Shown here: positions 1 through 5,733 of the stretch, piece by piece
Layout of the letters: each line of letters begins with the position of its first letter
How positions within the stretch are numbered: the stretch's first letter is position 1
Assembly (NCBI GenBank): GCA_028704195.1
Contig: JAQVLL010000128.1
Span: forward strand, 1 to 6,298
DNA: 6,298 bases
Reading direction: 5' to 3'
Source: Smithellaceae bacterium
GTDB lineage: Bacteria > Desulfobacterota > Syntrophia > Syntrophales > Smithellaceae
Position numbers and translations under genes: made by a program
Notes under the pieces: generated by a model
What the model saw: only the letters and a program-made list of their open reading frames with translations
Told to the model about the DNA's origin: nothing
The model's database searches: none

Positions 1-166
1 ACTCTATGAACATCTCGCGGGGACAGGCGCGCTCCCGTCCATTCAGAATTTCATTGTGGGCATCGGCGGGCGCGATATTCGGACAGAGGATTTGACACAA
101 ATGTTCAGGACAGCGACGCAGGGAAGGGTTTCCAAAGAACCCCTCTGGATCGGCCTTAAGCTATAG
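1..166 (+). CDS. porA: 2-oxoacid:ferredoxin oxidoreductase alpha subunit, C-terminal end (partial)
   Basis: Only the last 54 codons are present; reading starts at base 2 and stops at TAG 164-166, with the 5' part outside the window. The visible tail contains the pattern GIGGRDIRTEDL, which resembles the GLGGRD-(V/I)-xxED segment near the C-terminus of PorA/VorA-type alpha subunits. In this family the alpha subunit supplies the pyrimidine-binding part of the thiamine-diphosphate site and pairs with the beta subunit, and the complete porB follows 9 bp downstream, so the assignment rests on motif plus neighbour. The two genes must share an mRNA: the ribosome binding site of porB overlaps this stop codon. 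Whether the substrate is pyruvate, 2-ketoisovalerate or another 2-oxoacid cannot be decided from this fragment. Confidence 0.8.
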   Translation, partial: LYEHLAGTGALPSIQNFIVGIGGRDIRTEDLTQMFRTATQGRVSKEPLWIGLKL

Positions 167-170
167 GAGA
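165..170 (+). promoter_or_regulatory. Ribosome binding site of porB
   Basis: AGGAGA lies 5 nt before the ATG at 176 and overlaps the TAG stop of the upstream porA-like gene. It fixes the porB start and implies that the two genes are translated from one message. Confidence 0.8.
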
Positions 171-175
171 ATCGA

Positions 176-1078
176 ATGCAGGTTAAAACCACCATTTTAA
201 GTTTGCCGACAGAGGAATTAGTCCATCCGGGAACACGGGCATGCACCGGGTGTGGACTGGCCATCGCCTACAGAGTAGGTCTGAAAGCTCTGGGTAAAGA
301 CACCATGCTTGTTGTACCCCCCAGCTGCCTGACGGTGCTTCAGGGACTTTTCCCTGTGGCCTCGACAAAACTTCCCTGCCTGAATGTGACCTTTGCCTCA
401 ACAGCTGCCGCCGCCACAGGCATTCTCGCCACCCTGAAAACACAGGGCAATAGCCACACCACGGTCGCCGCCTGGGCAGGCGACGGCGGAACCGGCGACA
501 TCGGTTTGCAGGCTTTATCCGGCGCGGCGGAGCGTGGCGACAACTTTATCTATTTCTGCTATGACAATGAAGGCTATATGAACACGGGCGCCCAGAGATC
601 GGGAACAACACCGATCGGTGCCATAACCGCCAACACCCCGTTCAAGGGCAAGCTCCAGCAGAAAAAAGACGTGCCGGCCATCATGGCGGCGCATAAACTA
701 AGCTACGTTGCCGCCTGTTCGGCAGCTTATCCGCTGGATCTCTACGACAAGATCAAAAACTGTATGCATCTGCCGGGAACCAAGTATTTCCATATTCATA
801 TCCCTTGTCCGCCGGGTTGGGGTTATGATCCGCGCAACGGAATCAAGATCGGCAGACTGGCTGTTGAAACCGGGTATTATGATCTTTACGAAATCGTCAA
901 TGGCGAGTTCAAGTTGACGGCGGCATCAGAAAAACTGGTTGAAAAACGAAAGCTGGTGCCGGTTCATGAATATTTCCGGACGCAGTCGCGGTTCAGGCTC
1001 CTTACCGATTCCCAGATTGCGGATATTCAGCAAAAGATTGATGAGAAATGGGCGGGGTATTACAAGAAAGACGAGTAA
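176..1078 (+). CDS. porB: 2-oxoacid (pyruvate):ferredoxin oxidoreductase beta subunit
   Basis: This 300-residue protein is a full-length PorB-type subunit. It carries the diphosphate/Mg side of the thiamine-diphosphate site and the proximal [4Fe-4S] cluster of the enzyme converting 2-oxoacid + CoA to acyl-CoA + CO2 + reduced ferredoxin in the cytoplasm. A GDGGTGDIG segment begins at residue 102 and is followed by YDNEGYMNTGAQRS at 129-142, the family's thiamine-diphosphate signature. Cys23 and Cys26 (ACTGCG), Cys51 (PPSC) and Cys211 (IPCPPGW) are the likely cluster ligands; the CxxC and the 25-residue step to the third Cys match the family pattern. The ATG at 176 has a good Shine-Dalgarno sequence and sits 9 bp after porA. 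Gamma and delta subunits are not seen here and may lie upstream. Pyruvate is the likeliest substrate, but a branched-chain 2-oxoacid cannot be excluded. Confidence 0.92.
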   Translation: MQVKTTILSLPTEELVHPGTRACTGCGLAIAYRVGLKALGKDTMLVVPPSCLTVLQGLFPVASTKLPCLNVTFASTAAAATGILATLKTQGNSHTTVAAWAGDGGTGDIGLQALSGAAERGDNFIYFCYDNEGYMNTGAQRSGTTPIGAITANTPFKGKLQQKKDVPAIMAAHKLSYVAACSAAYPLDLYDKIKNCMHLPGTKYFHIHIPCPPGWGYDPRNGIKIGRLAVETGYYDLYEIVNGEFKLTAASEKLVEKRKLVPVHEYFRTQSRFRLLTDSQIADIQQKIDEKWAGYYKKDE

Positions 1079-1122
1079 AAACGCTGCCTCTTATTCGTAC
1101 CCGTCGACGAACAACCATTCCG

Positions 1123-1172
1123 AAAAAAAGAACGCCCGCAGGAAGGAGAGACGGATGTCCCTCCTTTCTGCG
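1123..1172 (-). terminator. Probable terminator between convergent porB and the acyl-CoA synthetase gene
   Basis: GCAGGAAGGAG (1138-1148) pairs with CTCCTTTCTGC (1161-1171), allowing one G-T wobble. A further C-G pair (1137/1172) and an inner GAC/GTC pair around a GGAT loop extend it. On the - strand the stem is followed, after about 7 nt, by seven T (A-run 1123-1129), so it best fits the end of the acyl-CoA synthetase gene, whose stop is 7 bp before the hairpin. On the + strand there is no clean T-run, but the same stem may slow polymerase leaving porB. Confidence 0.6.
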
Positions 1173-1178
1173 CAAGAA

Positions 1179-3005
1179 TCATTCTTTGTATAAATCTTCC
1201 AGCATAGTTCCGTATTTTTCCATGACCACGGCTCGTTTGAGTTTCATGGTCTGAGTGAGCATGCCATTGTCCAGAGTAAAGTCGTCCAGTATAAACGCAA
1301 ATTTGCGGGGAATTTCATAGGATCCCAATGTTTTCTTTAGATGGTTCTGGACTTCTGCCGTTAACAAATCCTTGAAACTTTGGCCGGCAGGATTAGCGGG
1401 ATCAAAAAGGTCCTCCGGTTTTACGGATAAGTTCAACTCGGTGGCCAGATGTTCAAGTAATTTCAAATCCGGCACAATGAGACCCACATTGTACTCATGG
1501 CCTGCCCCGGTGACCACCGCATTTAAAATCCAGGGTAAAACTTTCATTTCCAGTTCAACCGTATCAGGATGGATATATTTACCGTTGGCCAGTTTATATT
1601 CCTCCTTGAACCGGCCGGTGATGTATAAAAATCCATCATCATCCAGACGTCCCCGATCTCCCGTTCGCACACCCCGCATCCCGTTCATCTCTACAATCAC
1701 TTCCTGAGTTTTTTCCGGTTTTTTGTGGTACCCGATCATGCATTGGGGGCCAAAGCAAATAATCTCACCATCATCATTGTTCTCGCCTGTCCGTGATCGA
1801 TCAATGACAACCTTGGTTTTATTAATGGGTTTGCCAACCGACCCCAGACGATTTCCCATTAAAGGCGAGTTGATGGTAATAGCCGGAGACGTTTCGCTCA
1901 GGCCATAGGCGTCATAGGTTGGAATTCCCACATCAATAAAGAATTTGGCAATTTCCACGTTCATCGGAGCGCTGCCGGTGACCGCGTTTTCCAGGCACCC
2001 TCCGAAGCGGGCTCGAATCTTTTTCAAGACAATCTTATCCAGGATTTTATATTTCAAACCCGCATTGCCTGTTTCCCGTTTGCTTTTAGCTGCCGCCAGT
2101 GCTGCTTCAAAAAGCTTCAGTTTTAAGCCGCCTTCTTCCCGCATCTTGGCCCAGACCCCGTTATAGACCTTGTTGAAAATCCTGGGCACGGTAATCATGA
2201 ATGTGGGTTGTATTTTGGGCAAATCTTCAATTAACGTCTCGACCGACCCCATAATCCCGATAGAACCCCCTCTCAGGATAAAAGCATGTAAATCAGCCGT
2301 AATCCCGAAAGAGTGCGCCCAGGGAAGCATGGAGATGCACCGGCTCTTTTCGGTTAAGTTTAAAAACCAGGCCAGCCCTGCCTTAACGTTTTCCGCCAGA
2401 TTGCCATGAGAAAGAAGGACGCCCTTTGGTTCGCCGGTGGTCCCCGATGTATAAATCAAGACCGCGACATCGGAATACTTTGGTTTTCGTGAGGGTACAG
2501 GGTTCCCCTCTCCTTTTTTCTCCAGTCCGGCCATCGTGTTTTCCCCTGTTCCCTCGATCAGGTAGATCTGCTTGAGGGTTGGAATTTCAGAGGAGAAATC
2601 TTTCACTTTGTCAAAAATTTCAGGCTTGGAAACAAACAGAACCTTGACCTCGGCATCTTTTACGATATATTTCCACATTGAGACCAATTCTTTTTCATAC
2701 ATGGGCACGTAAGCGGCGCCCAGACCCTGTGTGGCAATCTCTCCGATCACCCATTCCTTCCGGTTATTGGCGATGATCCCGACGGTGTCACCCGCTTTAA
2801 CGCCAATCGCTGACAGCCCCGCCCGCAAATTATTCACACGCGTTGCAATCTGACTATAGGTTGCCCATTGATAAACCCCGGCACTGTCTTTCTCGCCAAT
2901 CAGCAGATTGTTTGCGTATTTAGCGGCGCTGTTTTCAAAAATTTCAACTAAATTGTCCGGTGCCTCATACTTGTCACTGTACTCACCGTATTCAAAAATC
3001 GCCAT
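1179..3005 (-). CDS. Long-chain acyl-CoA synthetase (AMP-forming)
   Basis: From the preferred ATG (3003-3005) this is 608 residues, the usual size for the FadD15/ACSL-like long-chain fatty acid:CoA ligase group. These enzymes activate a carboxylate with ATP to acyl-AMP and then form acyl-CoA. Seen in order: the AMP-binding loop YTSGTTGEPKG (about 185-195), the YGLSETSP motif (from about 367), the TGD hinge segment (about 448-450), GRFKE (about 464-468), and near the C-terminus MKLKR, whose first Lys (about 588) should be the catalytic A10 lysine. No signal peptide or membrane span is evident. The frame extends 8 codons upstream to an ATG (3026) and GTG (3029), but only the ATG at 3005 has a ribosome binding site (AGGGTGG, 5 nt away). 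The gene converges on porB and is separated from fprA by a terminator, so it is probably transcribed alone. Substrate chain length is inferred from family resemblance. Confidence 0.92.
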   Translation of the reverse strand: MAIFEYGEYSDKYEAPDNLVEIFENSAAKYANNLLIGEKDSAGVYQWATYSQIATRVNNLRAGLSAIGVKAGDTVGIIANNRKEWVIGEIATQGLGAAYVPMYEKELVSMWKYIVKDAEVKVLFVSKPEIFDKVKDFSSEIPTLKQIYLIEGTGENTMAGLEKKGEGNPVPSRKPKYSDVAVLIYTSGTTGEPKGVLLSHGNLAENVKAGLAWFLNLTEKSRCISMLPWAHSFGITADLHAFILRGGSIGIMGSVETLIEDLPKIQPTFMITVPRIFNKVYNGVWAKMREEGGLKLKLFEAALAAAKSKRETGNAGLKYKILDKIVLKKIRARFGGCLENAVTGSAPMNVEIAKFFIDVGIPTYDAYGLSETSPAITINSPLMGNRLGSVGKPINKTKVVIDRSRTGENNDDGEIICFGPQCMIGYHKKPEKTQEVIVEMNGMRGVRTGDRGRLDDDGFLYITGRFKEEYKLANGKYIHPDTVELEMKVLPWILNAVVTGAGHEYNVGLIVPDLKLLEHLATELNLSVKPEDLFDPANPAGQSFKDLLTAEVQNHLKKTLGSYEIPRKFAFILDDFTLDNGMLTQTMKLKRAVVMEKYGTMLEDLYKE

Positions 3006-3010
3006 AAATG

Positions 3011-3017
3011 CCACCCT
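3011..3017 (-). promoter_or_regulatory. Ribosome binding site that selects the acyl-CoA synthetase start
   Basis: On the - strand AGGGTGG lies 5 nt before the ATG at 3005. The in-frame ATG at 3026 and GTG at 3029 lack a comparable purine-rich element, so the shorter 608-residue product is preferred. Confidence 0.5.
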
Positions 3018-3067
3018 GCCTTTCATCACTTTTCATTTTGAATGGACCTGAAGTTCACCGCTGACAA

Positions 3068-3073
3068 ATAATA
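3068..3073 (-). promoter_or_regulatory. Possible -10 element for the acyl-CoA synthetase gene
   Basis: On the - strand TATTAT matches the sigma-70 -10 consensus at 5 of 6 positions and lies about 65 bp before the chosen ATG. No recognisable -35 box stands 16-18 bp upstream. A TTTACA lies further upstream at poor spacing. Treat this as a guess. Confidence 0.25.
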
Positions 3074-3277
3074 CCTGTTAAATGATTATGCGTTGTTTTT
3101 ATCTGTAAATCTGGTGATGGTGCTATTTCTTTAGAAGAGTTGGATGCCGCCGGTTTTGCATCTTACCGTGAATGGTGTTTAAAGAATGGTTGACGCTTGC
3201 TTAATGGGCGCTCACTGCACTGTTTTTTACAATATTAATATTCATTCGCCAAGTCAAGTGAATTTGACTGCCATGTG

Positions 3278-3309
3278 AAAAAATCCGGGGCGGGGAAACC
3301 CGGCCCGGA
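3278..3309 (-). terminator. Intrinsic terminator of the cupin-fprA unit
   Basis: On the - strand a GC-rich hairpin begins 12 bp after the fprA stop codon. The arms (3284-3293 and 3299-3309) form six outer pairs including T3284-A3309, one G-G mismatch, then four inner pairs around a short GAAA/TTTC loop. Six T follow immediately (A-run 3278-3283 on the + strand). This is a classic rho-independent arrangement and should isolate fprA from the acyl-CoA synthetase gene. Confidence 0.85.
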
Positions 3310-3320
3310 AGCATGATCTT

Positions 3321-4508
3321 CTATGTCTTTCCCGCAAAGTCCATCCCAAACTCACACGCCTGCGCCAATGCTTCGTCATCGGGCTGCCACATTGCTTTGA
3401 ACCCGTCGCTTACGACTTCAAAACCGGCTTTGGTCAGGTGATCGGTTAAAATCTTGATACTCTCACCGCTCCATCCGAAACAGCCGAAAGCAGCGGCCTT
3501 TTTACTTTTGAATTTGAGCCCGGTGATCATTTCCAGAAGCGCCGCCGTGGCGTTTAGTATCCCTTTGTTGATCGTCGGCGAACCTACCAGAATCGCTTTG
3601 GACTTGAAGATCTCCGTCACCACGTCGTTGATATCACTACGGGCGATGTTACAGAGCTTCACCGTCACCTTGTCGTCTTTTTTCTTGATGCCTCTGGCGA
3701 TATTTTCGGCCAGCATTCTTGTACCATTCCACATGGTGTCGTAAATGAGGGTAATCTGATTTTCCTGATAGTCCGCCGCCCATTTCAGATACTGCTCGGC
3801 GATCTGCAGAGGGTTGTCCCTCCACATAACGCCGTGGCTTGGGCAGATAGCGTTGACCGGCAGATTCAGCGCAATCACTTCATTAATCTTTTTGGTCACC
3901 AGCAAAGAAAACGGCGTGAGAATGTTGGCGTAGTATTTTGTCGCCTCCTCAAAAAGCTCCGATTGCACGACCAGATCATTGTACATGTGTTCGCTGGCGA
4001 TGTGCTGGCCGAAGGCGTCGTTGGAAAATAAAATCGCATCATCCGTCAGGTATGTCATCATTGAATCCGGCCAGTGCAGCATCATTGCTTCTACGAACAC
4101 CAGCTCTTTTTTGCCCAGGGATAGTTTTTCTCCGGTTTTAACCACCTGGAAATTCCAGTTCTGATGATAATGGCCTTTGAGAGATTTAACGGCGTTGGCC
4201 GTGCAGTAAACAGGCTTATCTGGAATATGGCGCATCAGCTCCGGCAGTGCGCCCGAATGATCCATTTCCGCATGATTGGCAATGACATAATCAATTTTAT
4301 TGAGGTCAATCTCTTTGGCCAGATTGGCGACAAACTCCTTGGCAAACGGCATCCAGACTGTGTCGATGAGCGCGATCTTTTCATCCCCGACAAGATAGGA
4401 GTTATACGATGAACCACGATGGGTTGAATATTCCTCACCGTGGAATCTGCGAAGCTCCCAGTCAATCTTGCCAATCCAATAAACGTTTGGAACTATCTCA
4501 AATTTCAT
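3321..4508 (-). CDS. fprA: A-type flavoprotein (flavo-diiron protein), rubredoxin:O2/NO reductase
   Basis: The 395-residue length and two-domain layout match class A flavo-diiron proteins (FprA, or ROO of Desulfovibrio), cytoplasmic enzymes that reduce O2 to water and/or NO to N2O with electrons usually from rubredoxin. Residues 1 to about 250 are a metallo-beta-lactamase-like domain with the full di-iron set: H79-x-E81-x-D83-H84, H145, D164 and H225. Residues from about 252 are a flavodoxin domain: the FMN phosphate loop DTMWNGT (257-263), GSPTINKG (309-316) and FGCFGWSGES (341-350). There is no fused rubredoxin or flavin reductase domain, so an external donor is needed and none is encoded here. 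The ATG at 4508 is preceded by AGGGGGTG. The cupin gene ends 24 bp upstream on the same strand, and a strong terminator follows. O2 versus NO preference cannot be read from sequence. Confidence 0.95.
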   Translation of the reverse strand: MKFEIVPNVYWIGKIDWELRRFHGEEYSTHRGSSYNSYLVGDEKIALIDTVWMPFAKEFVANLAKEIDLNKIDYVIANHAEMDHSGALPELMRHIPDKPVYCTANAVKSLKGHYHQNWNFQVVKTGEKLSLGKKELVFVEAMMLHWPDSMMTYLTDDAILFSNDAFGQHIASEHMYNDLVVQSELFEEATKYYANILTPFSLLVTKKINEVIALNLPVNAICPSHGVMWRDNPLQIAEQYLKWAADYQENQITLIYDTMWNGTRMLAENIARGIKKKDDKVTVKLCNIARSDINDVVTEIFKSKAILVGSPTINKGILNATAALLEMITGLKFKSKKAAAFGCFGWSGESIKILTDHLTKAGFEVVSDGFKAMWQPDDEALAQACEFGMDFAGKT

Positions 4509-4532
4509 ACCGCACCCCCTTTATGGTTTTAT

Positions 4533-4868
4533 TTATTTGATCATCACCAGCAGCATTTTATATTTTGTCATGGCTTTAAGCGCGTGGGGCTTATTGGCCG
4601 GCATGATGATCATTTCTCCTTCTTTAACCGAATAGGGTTTTTTATCGATGGTAATTTCGGCTTCACCTTCAAGCAGGAAAACCACTGCGTCAAAAGGAGC
4701 GGTATGTTCACTTAACCCCTCCCCCTGATCGAAAGCAAAGACGGTCATCGTTCCTGCCGGTTTCCTGATGATTTCTCGGCTGACCACAGAGTGTTCGTGG
4801 TAGGCAGCCACGTCTTTAAGCTTTAAGACATCGGTCAGATTGCTTATTTCCGTGATATTCTCAACCAT
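4533..4868 (-). CDS. Small single-domain cupin protein
   Basis: The 111-residue product is a one-domain cupin_2-type beta-barrel without signal peptide or membrane span. Cupin motif 1 is recognisable as GEGLSEHTAPFDAVVFLLEG (residues 49-68), but the second His and the Glu of the consensus HxH-x3-4-E are Ala57 and Ala61, leaving only His55. Motif 2, G84-x5-P90-x4-H95, keeps its His. The metal site is therefore incomplete by the canonical pattern, although His24 or His26 might contribute. The start ATG (4866-4868) has AAAGGAG 6 nt upstream. The gene is first in a unit with fprA, 24 bp apart, suggesting a role linked to oxygen, NO or redox stress. The biochemical function is unknown; small cupins may bind a metal, a small ligand, or act without metal. 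Confidence 0.88.
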   Translation of the reverse strand: MVENITEISNLTDVLKLKDVAAYHEHSVVSREIIRKPAGTMTVFAFDQGEGLSEHTAPFDAVVFLLEGEAEITIDKKPYSVKEGEMIIMPANKPHALKAMTKYKMLLVMIK

Positions 4869-4978
4869 GATTCGCTCCTTTCCTGCCGTAAAAAAGATAT
4901 TTTAATGTTTGAACAACGGACATCGAAGTTGACTAATACCACTATTGGAAATTTTTATAAAACATTTCAAAAAGGTTT

Positions 4979-4998
4979 AATTTGACTTAAGTTAAAAT
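4979..4998. repeat. Imperfect palindrome, possible operator of the cupin-fprA unit
   Basis: AATTTGACTTAAGTTAAAAT is symmetric around CTTAAG at 18 of 20 positions (5 of the 7 pairs flanking the core match). It lies about 110 bp upstream of the cupin start, at or just after the transcription start predicted from the candidate - strand promoter. That position suits a repressor or redox-responsive regulator, but it does not match an operator I can name, and AT-rich DNA gives such symmetry by chance fairly easily. Confidence 0.3.
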
Positions 4999-5006
4999 TT
5001 TATTGA

Positions 5007-5036
5007 TTTATCAGGAGAAAATGAAGTAATTGACAA
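5007..5036 (-). promoter_or_regulatory. Candidate promoter of the cupin-fprA unit
   Basis: Read on the - strand, TTGTCA (5031-5036, 5 of 6 to the -35 consensus) is separated by 18 bp from GATAAA (5007-5012, 4 of 6 to the -10 consensus). The start of transcription would be near 5000, giving a leader of about 130 nt that includes the palindrome at 4979-4998. The match is moderate and the region is AT-rich. Confidence 0.35.
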
Positions 5037-5134
5037 AATGAATAGCCAGCCATGCCTGATAAAATTAAATGCTTTCAGCAGACATCCCATCTTTTCTCAG
5101 ATACTCACTTTTATCCTTTTTAACAGAAAATTTG

Positions 5135-5163
5135 TTGACATAAAAAATCAATCGCATTATAGT
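5135..5163 (+). promoter_or_regulatory. Promoter of tRNA-Gln
   Basis: TTGACA (5135-5140, perfect -35) is followed after exactly 17 bp by TATAGT (5158-5163, 5 of 6 to the -10 consensus). Transcription should begin near 5170, leaving a short 5' leader of about 50 nt before the tRNA at 5223. This is the strongest sigma-70-like promoter in the window, as expected for a stable RNA. Confidence 0.8.
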
Positions 5164-5222
5164 CACCCCCGCTCGAAACGGGTATCATCCGGAAGAGTAA
5201 AGCGTTTTCAACGTGATCCTGC

Positions 5223-5296
5223 TGGGGAATCGTTCAATGGTAGGACGCCGGACTCTGACTCCGTTAATCAAGGTTCGAATCCTTGTTCCCCAGCCA
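5223..5296 (+). tRNA. tRNA-Gln (anticodon CTG)
   Basis: The sequence folds as a cloverleaf. The acceptor stem TGGGGAA (5223-5229) pairs with TTCCCCA (5286-5292), followed by discriminator G and an encoded CCA (5294-5296). The D arm is GTTC/GGAC with a loop containing GG. The T arm is CAAGG/CCTTG around TTCGAAT. The anticodon loop CTCTGAC (5253-5259) puts CTG at 34-36, reading the glutamine codon CAG. The anticodon stem is CCGGA (5248-5252) with TCCGT (5260-5264), leaving a C-T mismatch at pair 27-43; the variable loop is short. The other pairs are Watson-Crick except a T-G in the D stem. It has its own strong promoter and stands alone, with no obvious intrinsic terminator after it. Confidence 0.95.
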
Positions 5297-5561
5297 TAAT
5301 AAAATCAACAACTTACATTTATGTGATCGAAAGACGCTATTTACATAATGTGGAATATTGACACTATATTGCCACTTCCGGCAACAAAATCAACGTTTAC
5401 CGTGTGTCCTGAATACACCTCAAAGACTACCCGATCAGTTGTGCAGAAATCCCGGATAACTCATTTCAGTTTTTCCCTCAGTGCACACGTGTCAGGGGAT
5501 CCGTCTCTATTCGCAGATTCTTCGCCGAACATCCTCCAATTGCTCTCCGGTTAGTAACGGA

Positions 5562-5589
5562 CCGGTAGGGGACTATTTACCGGCCGGTA
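5562..5589. repeat. Cluster of CCGGTA inverted repeats with a 12-bp palindrome
   Basis: CCGGTA (5562-5567) and TACCGG (5578-5583) form a 6-bp inverted repeat with a 10-nt loop. The right arm is itself half of the perfect palindrome TACCGGCCGGTA (5578-5589). A related CCGGTTAG lies just upstream (5547-5554). The GC-rich symmetry stands out from the AT-rich surroundings and suits protein-binding half-sites or a hairpin. No T-run follows, so it is not an intrinsic terminator. Confidence 0.4.
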
Positions 5590-5631
5590 GCATACTTTAA
5601 TTAAGTAAAAATAGAAGAATTATACCCCGAG

Positions 5632-5645
5632 GGTAACATATTACC
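5632..5645. repeat. Inverted repeat GGTAA-N4-TTACC, possible operator
   Basis: The two 5-bp arms are separated by CATA and lie about 45 bp upstream of the candidate -35 box of the radical SAM gene, a position where an activator could bind. The arms are short and no known operator consensus is recognised. Confidence 0.25.
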
Positions 5646-5688
5646 TGGGCTTGCGTTTTTTGAAATGCAAAGAAGTGGCATCAAAGTT

Positions 5689-5717
5689 TTGACAAGAAGA
5701 CGCCGAGTATGTTTTAT
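5689..5717 (+). promoter_or_regulatory. Candidate promoter of the radical SAM gene
   Basis: TTGACA (5689-5694, perfect) is separated by 17 bp from TTTTAT (5712-5717, 4 of 6 to TATAAT). Transcription would start near 5724, giving a leader of about 170 nt before the ATG at 5894. The -10 match is moderate. Confidence 0.45.
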
Positions 5718-5733
5718 TAAGACGGTCAAAAGC

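Larger units (their letters stand above)
3030..3320. other. Intergenic region between the acyl-CoA synthetase gene and the end of fprA
   Basis: This 291-bp gap holds no convincing gene. It contains the fprA terminator at its right end. On the - strand there is a good -10-like hexamer, TATTAT (3068-3073), at a plausible distance from the acyl-CoA synthetase start, but no clear -35 box 17-18 bp upstream of it. A perfect 12-bp palindrome AATATTAATATT lies near 3232-3243, and a 6-bp inverted repeat AGTCAA/TTGACT spans 3252-3269. A short open stretch on the + strand ending at the TGA at 3191-3193 reads like protein but has no start codon; it is discussed under findings. Confidence 0.5.
4869..5222. 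other. Divergent intergenic region between the cupin-fprA unit and tRNA-Gln
   Basis: This AT-rich 354-bp stretch has no supportable gene. It should hold the - strand promoter of the cupin-fprA unit and holds the + strand promoter of the tRNA. It also contains an imperfect 20-bp palindrome centred on CTTAAG (4986-4991). The longer open frame that begins at 5038 on the + strand runs through the tRNA and has no ribosome binding site, so I do not call it. Confidence 0.5.
5297..5664. other. Non-coding stretch rich in short inverted repeats
   Basis: I see no supportable gene in this stretch. The open frame from 5348 to 5554 on the + strand has no ribosome binding site or recognisable domain. The region contains CCGGT-type motifs, including the perfect 12-bp palindrome TACCGGCCGGTA (5578-5589), and the inverted repeat GGTAA/TTACC (5632-5645). 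It also contains TTGCC/GGCAA around a 6-base loop (near 5369-5384) and a 9-base direct repeat AAAATCAAC (5301 and 5387). These may be regulatory sites or the remains of a decayed gene. Confidence 0.45.

Noticed and set aside
183..543. Open frames on the - strand inside porB
   Set aside because: They lie wholly within the conserved porB gene, have low-complexity or basic products with no family resemblance, and no ribosome binding site.
1372..2409. Several + strand open frames opposite the acyl-CoA synthetase gene
   Set aside because: They mirror a gene whose motifs are unambiguous on the other strand; the products look like antisense translations rich in Ser, Pro and Arg.
3454..4715. Open frames on the + strand (and one on the -) across fprA and the cupin gene
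   Set aside because: They are out-of-frame readings of genes with complete catalytic or fold motifs, and none has independent support.
5038..5361. A 107-codon + strand frame that runs through the tRNA
   Set aside because: It contains the tRNA-Gln sequence and its promoter in full, lacks a ribosome binding site and shows no protein-family features.
5348..5554. A 68-codon + strand frame, and possible decayed coding on the opposite strand, in the gap after the tRNA
   Set aside because: No ribosome binding site on the + strand; on the - strand short protein-like runs are broken by several stops in every frame. Too weak to call a gene or pseudogene.
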